Of a stretch of DNA of 41,550 nt, positions 24,438 through 32,317 are shown in pieces (position 1 is the stretch's first letter; each line of letters starts with the position of its first letter). The notes beneath the pieces were generated by a model. The model did not search any database. It had not been told where the DNA came from and saw only the letters and a program-made list of their open reading frames with translations. A program made the translations under genes and the position numbers. This DNA comes from Haloparvum sedimenti (GTDB taxonomy: Archaea > Halobacteriota > Halobacteria > Halobacteriales > Haloferacaceae): the NCBI RefSeq assembly GCF_001462205.1, contig NZ_LKIR01000043.1:1-41550 (forward strand). Direction: 5' to 3'.

Positions 24438-25262
24438 CTACTCCGCGATGGCGTCTCGGGCCACGGTTGTGAGGTGGTCGGCGGCCGTCTCGTCGGCCGC
24501 GGCCACGTACAGCCCCAGGTCGTCGTTCGCCCGGACCGCGGCACCGCTCTCCTCGGCCAGCAGCGAGCCGACGTACTGCTCGAAGGGATCGGGGTAGTAA
24601 CAGACGACCGCCTCGGAGCCGCCGCTCGCGAGCATCCCCCAGTCGACGCAGGGGGACCACGACTGGAGGACGCGCTTGCACTCGGCGTCGACCGCGTCCG
24701 CGATCGCGTCCGCGGACCGGCTGCGCTCGGGATCGCGGACGGCGGGCAGTCCGAGCACGAACGAGACCGTCCCGCTGTCGAGCGGTACGTCGCTGTCGGC
24801 GGAGAGGGGCGTCCCCGCTCCGGGCCGGTCCGGGTCGGTCGCGACCGCGGCGGGCGCGACGGTCCCGCCGCCGCCGCGGGTGACTCGGAACAGCGAGTCG
24901 GGGAGCGGCTCGTAGACGGCGCCGGCGACCGGTTCGTCGTCGCGCAGACAGCAGACCGCGGTCGCGAACGCGGGGAAGCCGGCCGCGAAGTTGTTGGTCC
25001 CGTCGAGGGGGTCGATAATCCAGACGTACTCGCCTTCGCCGCGGCGGCCCGACTCCTCGCCGTGCGTGGCGTGGGTGGGGTACGCGTCCTCGAGCACCGC
25101 GAGGACGCGCTCCTCGGCCGCCACGTCGGCGTCGGTCTTCACGTCGTCGGCCTTGTACTCGCCGGGGACCCGGCCGTCGCGAAAGCGGGACGCGAGCAGG
25201 TCGCCGCCGGCCCGCGCCGCGCGGGCCGCGACCGTCGCGAGGTCGTCGAGGGGGACGCTCAT
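24438..25262 (-). CDS. Inositol monophosphatase family protein
   Basis: 274-aa Mg-dependent phosphatase of the IMPase/archaeal FBPase superfamily. The metal-binding motifs are THGEESGRRGEGEYVWIIDP with GEE, then DPLDGTNNFAAGFP (DPxDGTxNF). The third motif is represented by CVDWGMLASGGSEAVV. Family members hydrolyse inositol phosphate, fructose-1,6-bisphosphate or PAP; the substrate is not clear here. An FBPase role would suit gluconeogenesis alongside the glucose genes, but that is inference. The ATG at 25262 starts MSVPLDDLATVAARAARAGG. Confidence 0.88.
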   Translation of the reverse strand: MSVPLDDLATVAARAARAGGDLLASRFRDGRVPGEYKADDVKTDADVAAEERVLAVLEDAYPTHATHGEESGRRGEGEYVWIIDPLDGTNNFAAGFPAFATAVCCLRDDEPVAGAVYEPLPDSLFRVTRGGGGTVAPAAVATDPDRPGAGTPLSADSDVPLDSGTVSFVLGLPAVRDPERSRSADAIADAVDAECKRVLQSWSPCVDWGMLASGGSEAVVCYYPDPFEQYVGSLLAEESGAAVRANDDLGLYVAAADETAADHLTTVARDAIAE

Positions 25263-25342
25263 GGACGCCGCGTCGGCGCCGGGCGTAAAACGCGGTTCGG
25301 TTCGCGCCGGCGGCGGGACGCCGACCCCCGACCGGGAAACGA

Positions 25343-25771
25343 TCAGCTCGTCGCGACGAGATAGACGCCGAGCGTCGCGAACAGGATACCGACGGCCTTC
25401 TTCGCGGTCAGGGACTCCCCGAGCGCGGCGATCCCGATGACGGAGCTGAACACGAGGAACGTGGCGAAGATGGGCGTGACGACGCTCACCGGACCGAGCG
25501 CGAGCGCCCGGTAGTACGCGAGAATGCCGACCGCCAGACAGAGCCCGGCCGCGAGGACGTACGGCGTCTTCGGCCCGGAGAGGTGGGGCGTCACCTGCTG
25601 TCCGGTCGCGGCGACGACGCCGAGCGCGGCCGCGACCAGCACGAGGTTCGATATCGCGGCGGCCACGTTGCTCGGGATCGCGTTCTGTCCGGAGGTCGCA
25701 AAGCGCATCAGCGGCGCGACGAGCGCGTACGCCCCGAGCGCCAAAAGCGAGTAGGGGAGATAGCTCTGCAT
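25343..25771 (-). CDS. Half-size EamA/DMT family transporter
   Basis: 142-aa membrane protein with about five hydrophobic helices, equal to one EamA unit; full DMT carriers have two. Typical elements are RALALGPVSVVTPIFATFLVFSSVIGIAALGES followed by KKAVGILFATLGVYLV. Like small EamA and SMR-type proteins it probably works as a dimer. No truncation signs are seen: it begins with MQSYLPYSLLALGAY and a TATA-like GCTTAACC stands about 30 nt upstream. The substrate is unknown. Confidence 0.87.
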   Translation of the reverse strand: MQSYLPYSLLALGAYALVAPLMRFATSGQNAIPSNVAAAISNLVLVAAALGVVAATGQQVTPHLSGPKTPYVLAAGLCLAVGILAYYRALALGPVSVVTPIFATFLVFSSVIGIAALGESLTAKKAVGILFATLGVYLVATS

Positions 25772-25899
25772 GGCGACCGCTTCGGCGCGGGTCGGTTAAG
25801 CCGCTTCGCCCGCGGCCCGTCCCGCCGGAGGTCCGCGGTCGTCGCCCGCACACCGCCGGCGACGGCGGGCGAACGCGCCGCGACGTTCCGGTTGGCCAA

Positions 25900-25909
25900 C
25901 GTATATCCG
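25900..25909 (+). promoter_or_regulatory. TATA box of the S9 peptidase gene
   Basis: CGTATATCCG lies 27 nt before the ATG at 25932, the typical leaderless spacing. It is one of the few TATA-like octamers in this G+C-rich stretch. Confidence 0.65.
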
Positions 25910-25931
25910 AACCCCCCGTTTCGGTCCGTGC

Positions 25932-28142
25932 ATGACGGAACTGCCGCTCGACGCCTACTACGACCTGACGCAGGTCGGCGAGGTCGCCGTCTCGCCGTCC
26001 GGCGACCGCGTCGCCTTCACCGCCACCGAGTACGACCAGACGGAGGACGAATCGGTCACGTCGCTGTTCGTCGTCCCGCGGGACGGCTCGCGGGAGCCGC
26101 ACCGACTCTCCCGTGTCTCGGACGCCGGCAGCCCGGCGTGGTCCCCCGACGGGGACCGCCTCGCGTTCACCGCCGCCCGCGAGGAGGACGACGCGCGACG
26201 CGTCGGCTGGCAGGACCGCGCGGGCGGAGAGGTGGAAGACGCCGGCGACGAGGAGGCCGGCGACGAGGAGGGCGACACGGCCGCCGACGCCGAGAACGGC
26301 GGCGACGAGCCGAAATCGCAGGTGTGGGTGTTCGACCTCGCGCTCGGGGGCGACGCGAAGCAGGTGACCGACCGCGAGGAGGGCGTCTCGGAGTTCGACT
26401 GGGGACCGAACGGCGACCGACTGGTCGTCGCCGCGCGCGACCCCACCGACGAGGAGTCCGAGTACCTCGACCAGGTGCGCGAGGGCGGTCCGGTCGAGAC
26501 CACCCGGATGCAGCACAAACTCGACGGGGTCGGCTGGACCGACGACGTGACGACGTACCTGTTCGTCGTCGACGCCGAGACGGGCGAGGAGACCAGACTG
26601 GAGGACGGCTACGGCGGCGGCGCCCAGCAGGACCTCTCCGGCATGAACCCGCACTGGGGCGAGGAGGGGCGAATCGCCTTCACCGCCTACCGCGGCGAGA
26701 ACCCCGACGACACGAGCGCGCGGGACGTGTACACGATCCGGCCCGAGGCCGACGCCGAGGCGGTCAGACAGACGGACGGAACGCTCGCGTGTGCCGGCCC
26801 GCGGTGGCGCGGCGACGGGACGCTCGGCTTCGTCGCCAGCGTCCCCGACAACTGGTGTGTCCCGACGCAGGTGTACGTCGGCGAACCGGGCGCGGAGCAG
26901 CCCGCCGGCGACCCCGGCGACGCGGACGCCGCGGGTGCGGGGTCGTTCGCCTCGGTCACGGAAGAGTTGGACCGCACCGTCGCACGCGGGGGCGGCGTCC
27001 AGTGGGCCGACGGCGCGGTCTACTCCCTGATCGCCGACCACTCGCGGACGCGGCTCGTGCGGGCGGACCCGGCCGAAAAGGAGGTCGACCGCGTCTTCGA
27101 GGCGCAGGGGAACCTGCGCGCGGTCTCCGCGCTCGACATCTCCGCGGACGGCTCGACGGCCGCGTTCGTCCTCTCGCACCCGGGCGAGGGCGCGGACGTG
27201 TACGCGGTCGACGTGGGGGACCTGGACGACGCGCCGGCGGCCGAGCCGCACCACCCCGCGGACGACCCTGAGGGCTTCCCCGAAGAGCCGGGCTCGATCA
27301 CGCGCCTCTCGGGGGTCAACGACGACCTGATCGCGGAGTTCTCCATGCCGGAGGTCGAGCGCGTCGAGTGGGAGTCGGACGGCTGGGACCTCGACGGCGT
27401 GCTGTATCACGACCCGGACGTGGACCCCGAGGCGGGCGACCACCCCCTCGTCGTCGCCATCCACGGCGGCCCCATCTCCTACGACGAGCCCGTCTTCTCG
27501 TTCGCGCACGCGGCGCTGACGAGCCGGGGCTACCTCGTCTTCCGACCGAACTACCGCGGCGGGAGTTCGCGGGGGCGGAAGTTCGCGGAGACGCTCCGCG
27601 GCCAGTGGGGCACGGTCGAGGTCGCGGACGTGGTCGCGGGCGCGCGCTCGCTCGTCGAGCGCGGGTGGGCCGACGGGGACCGGATCTTCGGCTACGGCTT
27701 CTCCTACGGCGGGATCACGCAGGGGTTCATCGTCACGCAGGAGCCGGACCTCTTCGCGGCCGCCGCGCCCGAGCACGGCATCTACGACCTGCGATCGGCG
27801 TTCGGGACCGACGACTCCCACAACTGGATGGAGGCGGAGTACGGCCTGCCGTGGGAGAACCCGGAGGCCATCGACGCCTCCTCGGCCATCCTCGACGCCG
27901 GCAACATCGACACGCCGGTCCTGATCACCGCCGGCGGGCAGGACTGGCGCTGCCCGCCCTCGCAGTCCGAGCAGTTCTACCTCGCCGCGCAGAAGGCGGG
28001 CGTCGACGCGAAGCTGATCGTCTACCCCGAGGAGCACCACAACGTCGGCGACCCCGACCGCGCGATCCACCGACTCGAGGCGGTTACGGAGTGGTACGAC
28101 ACCCACGACCCCGCGACCGAAACGGAGAGCGACGAGGAGTAA
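25932..28142 (+). CDS. S9 family peptidase (prolyl oligopeptidase/acylaminoacyl peptidase-like)
   Basis: 736-aa serine peptidase. The N-terminal two thirds form a beta-propeller with repeats of the VSPSGDRVAFTA, WSPDGDRLAFTA and FDWGPNGDRLVVAA type. The C-terminal alpha/beta hydrolase carries the catalytic triad: S591 in GYGFSYGGI, D671 in GGQDWRCPP and H702 in PEEHHNVG. HGGPISYDEP supplies the oxyanion-hole region. S9 enzymes cut short peptides after proline or remove acylated N-terminal residues; the subfamily here is most like the acylaminoacyl group, but specificity is not proven. An acidic insert (DAGDEEAGDEEGD-like) near residue 100 is a halophilic adaptation. No signal peptide is present, so it acts in the cytosol. 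Confidence 0.92.
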   Translation: MTELPLDAYYDLTQVGEVAVSPSGDRVAFTATEYDQTEDESVTSLFVVPRDGSREPHRLSRVSDAGSPAWSPDGDRLAFTAAREEDDARRVGWQDRAGGEVEDAGDEEAGDEEGDTAADAENGGDEPKSQVWVFDLALGGDAKQVTDREEGVSEFDWGPNGDRLVVAARDPTDEESEYLDQVREGGPVETTRMQHKLDGVGWTDDVTTYLFVVDAETGEETRLEDGYGGGAQQDLSGMNPHWGEEGRIAFTAYRGENPDDTSARDVYTIRPEADAEAVRQTDGTLACAGPRWRGDGTLGFVASVPDNWCVPTQVYVGEPGAEQPAGDPGDADAAGAGSFASVTEELDRTVARGGGVQWADGAVYSLIADHSRTRLVRADPAEKEVDRVFEAQGNLRAVSALDISADGSTAAFVLSHPGEGADVYAVDVGDLDDAPAAEPHHPADDPEGFPEEPGSITRLSGVNDDLIAEFSMPEVERVEWESDGWDLDGVLYHDPDVDPEAGDHPLVVAIHGGPISYDEPVFSFAHAALTSRGYLVFRPNYRGGSSRGRKFAETLRGQWGTVEVADVVAGARSLVERGWADGDRIFGYGFSYGGITQGFIVTQEPDLFAAAAPEHGIYDLRSAFGTDDSHNWMEAEYGLPWENPEAIDASSAILDAGNIDTPVLITAGGQDWRCPPSQSEQFYLAAQKAGVDAKLIVYPEEHHNVGDPDRAIHRLEAVTEWYDTHDPATETESDEE

Positions 28143-28210
28143 GGCGGGAACCACAAACGGAGTTCTCGACTCCCGACCGCCAAGCCGGCTGTCCCACGCC
28201 CGGCGCGCGC

Positions 28211-28700
28211 CGCGGCGACCGCGGAGCGCGTCGCCGCGACCGCGCGAGGGAGGCGGTGGCGCGGCCGCGCTGTGGTGCTGTGCGGTTCCGCGGCCGCGCC
28301 ACCGCCGAGGCTGGGGAGGCGAGAGGCCACGCTTGACTCGACAGCCGGACCAGAGACGCACCGAGCAACCGGCCGCGACAACCGACTCCGCAATCCACGC
28401 CCTGGCGGACTGAAAGGGCGAGGCCGGTCGCGGCCGCTCAGCCGACCCCTATCGGCGCCGGGTGTTGCGGAGAGGCGCCGGTATGTCGCTGAGCGGCCGC
28501 GAGCGGTCGAGGGCTTTCTGGATGTTCGCGGTGAACGCAGCAGAACGCTTGACTGAGACAGAACCACCGTACAGCGAGCGGTCGAGGGCTTTCTGGATGT
28601 TCGCGGTGAACGCAGCAGAACGCTTGACTGAGACAGAACCACCGTATAGCGAGCGGTCGAGGGCTTTCCGCACGTTCGCATCAGGCACAGCAGTACGCCC
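28211..28700 (+). ncRNA. Structured non-coding element B (second copy of the element A architecture)
   Basis: Gene-free stretch with the same order of parts as element A. An 8-bp hairpin (28211-28218 with 28231-28238); CGCGCGAGGGAGGC (28241-28254); an 18-bp perfect hairpin (28252-28269 with 28289-28306, 19-nt loop); GCCGAGGCTGGGGAGG (28304-28319); GGACTGAAAGGG (28407-28418). A long-range stem pairs 28422-28442 with 28488-28508 (one G-G mismatch and one G-U), with GAAAG 28412-28416 and CTTTC 28514-28518 closing it in the same register. Its loop holds a 7-bp hairpin (28453-28459 with 28474-28480). A 75-bp tandem repeat with GGGCTTTC follows. Apart from these motifs the sequence is unlike element A. 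It lies between the S9 peptidase and a membrane protein gene, both on the plus strand. Expression, strand and ends are inferred. Confidence 0.6.
28501..28700 (+). repeat. 75-bp tandem repeat of element B (two copies and a diverged third)
   Basis: Copies 28501-28575 and 28576-28650 differ at one base (28572 C, 28647 T). A third copy from 28651 keeps GAGCGGTCGAGGGCTTT, GTTCGC and CAGCAG at the same spacing but is otherwise diverged, and fades by about 28700. Each copy begins with the 3' strand of the long-range stem and carries CTTTC followed 24 nt later by CAGCAG. The unit length equals that of element A although the bodies are unrelated. Confidence 0.9.
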
Positions 28701-28787
28701 GCGTACCCGACCCGAGCCAGCGGCCTCCAGATCCCGATCTCGGTTCGGATCGCCCTTTTTAACGCACCCACGCCCCAACCCCCGTGC

Positions 28788-29204
28788 ATGAACCTCCGGA
28801 AGGTCGCGCCGCCGGTCGGCGCCGTCGCGTCGCTGTTGACGGTGTTGGTGCTCGCGCTGCCGTTCGTGCTCGTCGACGCGCGGGCGGAACTGCTGAACGC
28901 CTACTACGCGGCCGGGCCGACGGGCGCGGTCGGGATCGCGCTGTTCGGACTCGTGGGCGCCGTCGCGTTCGCCTCCGCGGAGCGGGGGAACGTCGACCGC
29001 GTGACGATGGCCGGCGGGCTGGTCGCGCTCGGCGTCGGCACCCTCGCGCTCGCGGCCGCGTGGTGGCTCGCCATCGACGACACCGTCCTCTTCAGCTTCC
29101 CGCAGCAGTACCGCTGGCTGGAGTGGCACGCCCCCCTGACCACCGCGCTCGCGGTCGTGCCGGCCGCGGCGGCCGCGGCGTACGCGAGCGCGGTCGTGGA
29201 GTAG
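28788..29204 (+). CDS. Small conserved membrane protein of unknown function
   Basis: 138-aa protein with four hydrophobic helices (VASLLTVLVLALPFVLV, AVGIALFGLVGAVAFA, AGGLVALGVGTLALAAAWWLA, LTTALAVVPAAAAAAYA). The loop FSFPQQYRWLEWHAP between helices 3 and 4 is aromatic-rich and probably lies at the membrane surface. No enzyme motif is visible. CCCTTTTTAACG at 28752-28764 is a TATA region about 27 nt before the ATG. The gene lies between element B and the SRP RNA. Confidence 0.75.
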   Translation: MNLRKVAPPVGAVASLLTVLVLALPFVLVDARAELLNAYYAAGPTGAVGIALFGLVGAVAFASAERGNVDRVTMAGGLVALGVGTLALAAAWWLAIDDTVLFSFPQQYRWLEWHAPLTTALAVVPAAAAAAYASAVVE

Positions 29205-29281
29205 CGGCTTTCTCGCCCGTCTTCCCCCCGCGAGCGTCGCCACCGATCCCCACGCACTCTCGCGACCCGCGGAGCGAAAGG

Positions 29282-29291
29282 CCCTTATGGG
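29282..29291 (+). promoter_or_regulatory. TATA region of the SRP RNA gene
   Basis: CCCTTATGGG is centred about 25 nt before the predicted 5' end of the SRP RNA and is flanked by the inverted repeat GGCCC/GGGCC. Confidence 0.55.
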
Positions 29292-29312
29292 CCACTCGTG
29301 TACGAGGGAGTG

Positions 29313-29622
29313 GACTAGGTCGGGCGGTTAGGCCCCGCCCCTCGCCCGTAAGGTAGTCTTTAGCGGGGACCGAACGCCGGGGGTGTCCGGTCAGACCGGC
29401 ACGGGCCCCGGGAGCCAACGTGGAAGCCTCGTCCGACGGGGACAGCGGTTCGCGGCGCCCGCTCGCAGGAGCGGTCCGTCGCGGTTCGCCGGAGGAAACG
29501 GGTCAGGCGCGGAAGCGAGCAGCCCCCCTCCGGACGCCAGTCGCTCGTCGGGTCGCGGGGTGGAGGAGGCAACCGGGATTCCCCGCGTCGGAACGCCGGG
29601 CTATCCCGGCCCGTCCAACCAT
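29313..29622 (+). ncRNA. ffs: 7S (signal recognition particle) RNA
   Basis: RNA part of the SRP, which guides ribosomes making membrane and secreted proteins. The helix 8 signature is clear at about 29500-29523: GGGTCAGGCGCGGAAG followed by CGAGCAGC, the asymmetric-loop and tetraloop region bound by SRP54. The 5' end GGTCGGGCGG pairs with the 3' end CCGTCCAACC (one mismatch, one G-U) to form archaeal helix 1. GTTAGGCCCC and GTAAGGTAG near the 5' end fit the helix 2-4 region. Length of about 310 nt fits archaeal 7S RNAs. Ends are set by helix 1 and are good to a few nucleotides. Confidence 0.9.
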
Positions 29623-29629
29623 TCATCTC

Positions 29630-29696
29630 GACCTTTTTAACCGGGAGCCTCGCCGCTGCGCGGAGCGCAGCGGCTCGACCCCCGGTCAAAAATGTC
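29630..29696 (+). terminator. T-tract and large inverted repeat after the SRP RNA
   Basis: CTTTTT at 29633-29638 follows the RNA by about 10 nt and is the likely terminator. It is also the left arm of an inverted repeat: GACCTTTTTAACCGGG (29630-29645) pairs with 29681-29696 with two mismatches, enclosing a 9-bp perfect hairpin (29652-29660 with 29666-29674). The whole could fold as a cruciform. Confidence 0.6.
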
Positions 29697-29772
29697 GATC
29701 AAAAAGGGGCCGCGGTCGGCGCTGCGGGCGCTGCGCGCCCTCGCGCCGCCGCGGTACCACAAACCTCAACAA

Positions 29773-29823
29773 CCGCATCAGCACCGCGACCGCATCAGCA
29801 CCGCGACCGCATCAGCACCGCAG
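29773..29823. repeat. Three tandem 17-bp repeats
   Basis: CCGCATCAGCACCGCGA occurs at 29773-29789 and 29790-29806, and a third time at 29807-29823 with the last two bases changed. It lies in the gap of about 300 nt between the SRP RNA and the next lipoprotein. No ORF or other structure is supported there, apart from GC-rich dyads near 29710-29750. Confidence 0.85.
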
Positions 29824-29925
29824 TCGCACCGTGACAGAAAACCGCGACGGAAACGGCTACGTCTGACCGCCTGACAGAAAAATCCACGCCGCCAGCCTTT
29901 CCGGCGTCGCGCCACACGCCCGAGT

Positions 29926-30453
29926 GTGAGACGACTCCTGACCGTACTCGCGCTCGTGTCGATAGTCGCGATGGCCGGCTGTGCGGGGCTGCCGGGTGCC
30001 GGCGACGCCGGCGAGGGCACCGCGGTCCCCGACGAGGAGGTCGCGGTCGCGAACGACGAGGCGAACGCGACCGGCGTGAACCAGACGCTCCGACTGTCGG
30101 TCAACGAGAGCGTCGCCGGCGACGAACTCACCTCGGTCGGCGCCACCTACCCCCGCGACCGGTTCAACGTCGACGAGGCGGCACACGACGCCATCCTGAT
30201 CGGCGTCGACACCGACGGCGACGGCGAGCTCGACCGCGAGTTCAACGAGACGCACGTCAGCGGCGTCAACACCAACGAGTACTCCTACGACGTGACGCTC
30301 GACACCGACTACACCCTCGAGGAGAGTGACGCCGTCGTGCTCGGCTACCCCGCCGTCGACAACCCCGAGGAACCGGGCGAGTACGCCGTCGAGCTCCACG
30401 TCAACGACGAGCAGCGCGCGAACGGCACCGTCGTCATCGAGGAGTCGGAGTAG
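29926..30453 (+). CDS. Predicted lipoprotein of unknown function
   Basis: 175-aa secreted protein. The N-terminus VRRLLTVLALVSIVAMAGCAG is a signal peptide with a lipobox Cys. The GTG at 29926 is the natural start for this signal. The mature part is acidic with beta strands, several NxT/S sequons (NAT, NQT, NES, NET, NGT), and a DTDGDGELDREF stretch that resembles a calcium-binding loop. Its second half (EPGEYAVELHVNDEQRANGTVVIEE) resembles a small immunoglobulin-like or carboxypeptidase-regulatory-like strand pair. No family is assigned. Confidence 0.75.
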   Translation: MRRLLTVLALVSIVAMAGCAGLPGAGDAGEGTAVPDEEVAVANDEANATGVNQTLRLSVNESVAGDELTSVGATYPRDRFNVDEAAHDAILIGVDTDGDGELDREFNETHVSGVNTNEYSYDVTLDTDYTLEESDAVVLGYPAVDNPEEPGEYAVELHVNDEQRANGTVVIEESE

Positions 30454-30533
30454 CTCGGCGACCGGTTGCCCCGCGGCCGGCCGACCGCGGACGACCCCTT
30501 TTTGTGCCCGGCCGCGCTTCGCTCCGGTAGCCG

Positions 30534-31475
30534 ATGGCGACGCCGATCCTCAAGTGGGCGGGCGGGAAGCGCCAGCTGCTCGACGAGCTGTACGCGCGAT
30601 TTCCGGCTGCCTACGACCCCGAGGAGCACGCCTACCACGAGCCGTTTCTCGGGAGCGGCGCGCTCTTCTTCGACCACGAGCCCCACCGAGGGACCGTCAA
30701 CGACCGCAACGTCCGGCTCCACAACTTCTACGTGCAGGTCCGCGACCGCCCCGAGGACCTGATCGAGCGCTGTCGCGCGTTCGACGACCCCGAGAGCGAC
30801 CCCGACCCCGGACTCGAGTTCGCGGAGACGGACCACTCCGGCAGGGCCGTCGAGGGCTACTACTACCAACAGCGCGCGCTGTTCAACCGCCGCCCGAACG
30901 GCGAGCCCTTCGATCCCCTCGACGAGGCCGCTCGACTGCTGTACCTCAACCGAACCTGCTTCAACGGACTCTATCGCGAGAACAGCGACGGCGAGTTCAA
31001 CGTCCCCGTCGGGCGCTACGCCAATCCCGATTGGGTACGCGCCGACGAGGTCCGCGCCGCGAGCCGCGTCCTCTCCCGCCTGCCGGAGGACGGACTCCGC
31101 GCCGGCGAGTACGACTACGTGCTCGACGCCGCGGAGACGGGGGATCTGGTCTACTTCGACCCCCCCTACGAGCCGATGAGCCCGACCGCTGACTTCGCCG
31201 AGTACAGCGCCGGCGGCTTCGACCGCGACGACCAGCGCGCGCTTCTCGAGACCGTCCTCGCCCTCCGCGACCGCGGCGTTCACGTGGTCCTCTCCAACAG
31301 CGGGGTCATGTACGACACCTACGACGACGCGGGGCTCCACGTCGACCGCGAGGGCGCCACGCGAGCGATAAACAGCGACGCCGAGAGCCGCGGCGAGGTC
31401 GACGAGGTGATCGCGACGACGGTCGCGCCCGAAGACCGGCAACAGCACGGCACCGCGACGCTGGACGAGTTCTAA
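30534..31475 (+). CDS. Orphan DNA adenine methylase (Dam/D12 class)
   Basis: 313-aa N6-adenine methyltransferase. The AdoMet pocket is formed by the N-terminal KWAGGKRQLLDEL and by EPFLGSGALFF; the catalytic motif is DLVYFDPPYEP near residue 210. LLYLNRTCFNGLYREN is the D12-class signature. Such enzymes usually methylate GATC or a related site, but specificity cannot be read here. No restriction endonuclease or specificity subunit is adjacent, so it appears to be a solitary methylase with a possible role in regulation, replication or defence against other systems. The ATG at 30534 follows a CCTTTTTGTG about 30 nt upstream. Confidence 0.9.
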   Translation: MATPILKWAGGKRQLLDELYARFPAAYDPEEHAYHEPFLGSGALFFDHEPHRGTVNDRNVRLHNFYVQVRDRPEDLIERCRAFDDPESDPDPGLEFAETDHSGRAVEGYYYQQRALFNRRPNGEPFDPLDEAARLLYLNRTCFNGLYRENSDGEFNVPVGRYANPDWVRADEVRAASRVLSRLPEDGLRAGEYDYVLDAAETGDLVYFDPPYEPMSPTADFAEYSAGGFDRDDQRALLETVLALRDRGVHVVLSNSGVMYDTYDDAGLHVDREGATRAINSDAESRGEVDEVIATTVAPEDRQQHGTATLDEF

Positions 31476-31549
31476 GACCGGACGACCTGGGCCCTCCACC
31501 GCCGGCCGAGACGGCAACCGGTAAGGCGAACCGGCTCGAACCGACGGCC

Positions 31550-31837
31550 GTGTCACGAGGCTCGACGGTCGTCTGTATCAACTGCGAGGAGGCGATCAGC
31601 GCGGACGCGCGGATCTGCCCGCACTGCGGCGAACTCCAGCCGTCGCCGCTGCTCGCGGCCCTGCTCGCGGTCATCGGCGTCTTCGCGATCCTCGTGGGGT
31701 TCCCGGTCGCGGCGTTCACCGTCGGGCTGGTCCGCTGGGCCGGCTTCGCCGGCGTCCTCGTCGGCATCGGCCTCGTCTTCGGCGGCTACACCTCCTACAT
31801 CGACGCGCAGGCACAGCGGTCGCGCCGAGCGCGGTAG
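31550..31837 (+). CDS. Zinc-ribbon membrane protein
   Basis: 95-aa protein. A zinc ribbon at residues 8-28 (CINC and CPHC knuckles) precedes two hydrophobic helices (LLAALLAVIGVFAILVGFPVAAFTV and GFAGVLVGIGLVFGGY). The start is GTG at 31550. Function is unknown; small ribbon-plus-helix proteins are common in haloarchaea. It follows the methylase by 74 nt on the same strand and ends 26 nt before the convergent MazG-like gene. Confidence 0.78.
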   Translation: MSRGSTVVCINCEEAISADARICPHCGELQPSPLLAALLAVIGVFAILVGFPVAAFTVGLVRWAGFAGVLVGIGLVFGGYTSYIDAQAQRSRRAR

Positions 31838-31863
31838 CGCGGCGCGCCCCCGAGTCCCCGCGG

Positions 31864-32226
31864 TCACGACCGCTCGCGCACGCGGTCCAGCACGATCCGG
31901 TCCGCGAATCCGCCCCGCGCCGCGGCCTTCTCCGCACGGAGGGCCTCGACTTGCTCGCGGGAGTACTCCGCGTTCGCGAGCACCGCATCGACCACGTCGA
32001 GCACGTCTCCGAGTTCGGCCGCGTCGCCCGACTCCGCGAACTCCTCGGCCTCCTCGACCAGCTTCTCGCGCAGTCGCCGCTCGTACTCCGCGTCGTCCGC
32101 GACGTGCGTTTCGGGCACATCCCCGTCCTCGCGGACGATTCGGGGGATCTCGTCGCGGACGAGCTTGTCGTACTCGGTGACGCTCCTCCAGTCGTCGCCC
32201 TCCGCAGGGCCGTCCCCGTCGGCCAT
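31864..32226 (-). CDS. MazG-like nucleotide pyrophosphohydrolase
   Basis: 120-aa all-alpha NTP pyrophosphohydrolase-like protein. The metal-binding motifs are KLVEEAEEFAES (ExxEE) and ELGDVLDVVDAVL (ExxD). VTEYDKLVRDEIPRIVRE at the start matches the archaeal phosphoribosyl-ATP-pyrophosphatase-like family of house-cleaning enzymes that hydrolyse non-canonical dNTPs; the substrate is not settled. The ATG at 32226 is favoured over one at 32253 because CTTATGTCC lies about 26 nt upstream. It diverges from the next plus-strand gene. Confidence 0.85.
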   Translation of the reverse strand: MADGDGPAEGDDWRSVTEYDKLVRDEIPRIVREDGDVPETHVADDAEYERRLREKLVEEAEEFAESGDAAELGDVLDVVDAVLANAEYSREQVEALRAEKAAARGGFADRIVLDRVRERS

Positions 32227-32317
32227 GTTCCCGACCGCGACCGGCGGGGACATAAGGGTGGTGCGCCGTGGCCACCGGGACCGACAGCTACGAAACCCCG
32301 ACGCCCGAACGGCGGGT

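Noticed and set aside
24438-28361. Very long minus-strand frame continuing from the inositol phosphatase
   Set aside because: Only the part from 25262 down has family motifs; the rest is antisense to the S9 peptidase and element B.
28241-28700. RNase P RNA
   Set aside because: The universal P4 strands (GAGGAAAGUCC and ACAGA followed by the GGCUUA-type end) are absent, and two copies would be unusual.
28211-28700. Transposon or MITE
   Set aside because: No terminal inverted repeats with flanking target duplication and no transposase; shared motifs are internal and ordered like an RNA fold.
29700-29925. A small gene between the SRP RNA and the lipoprotein
   Set aside because: Open frames here read through the 17-bp repeats and GC dyads and show no protein-like composition or promoter.
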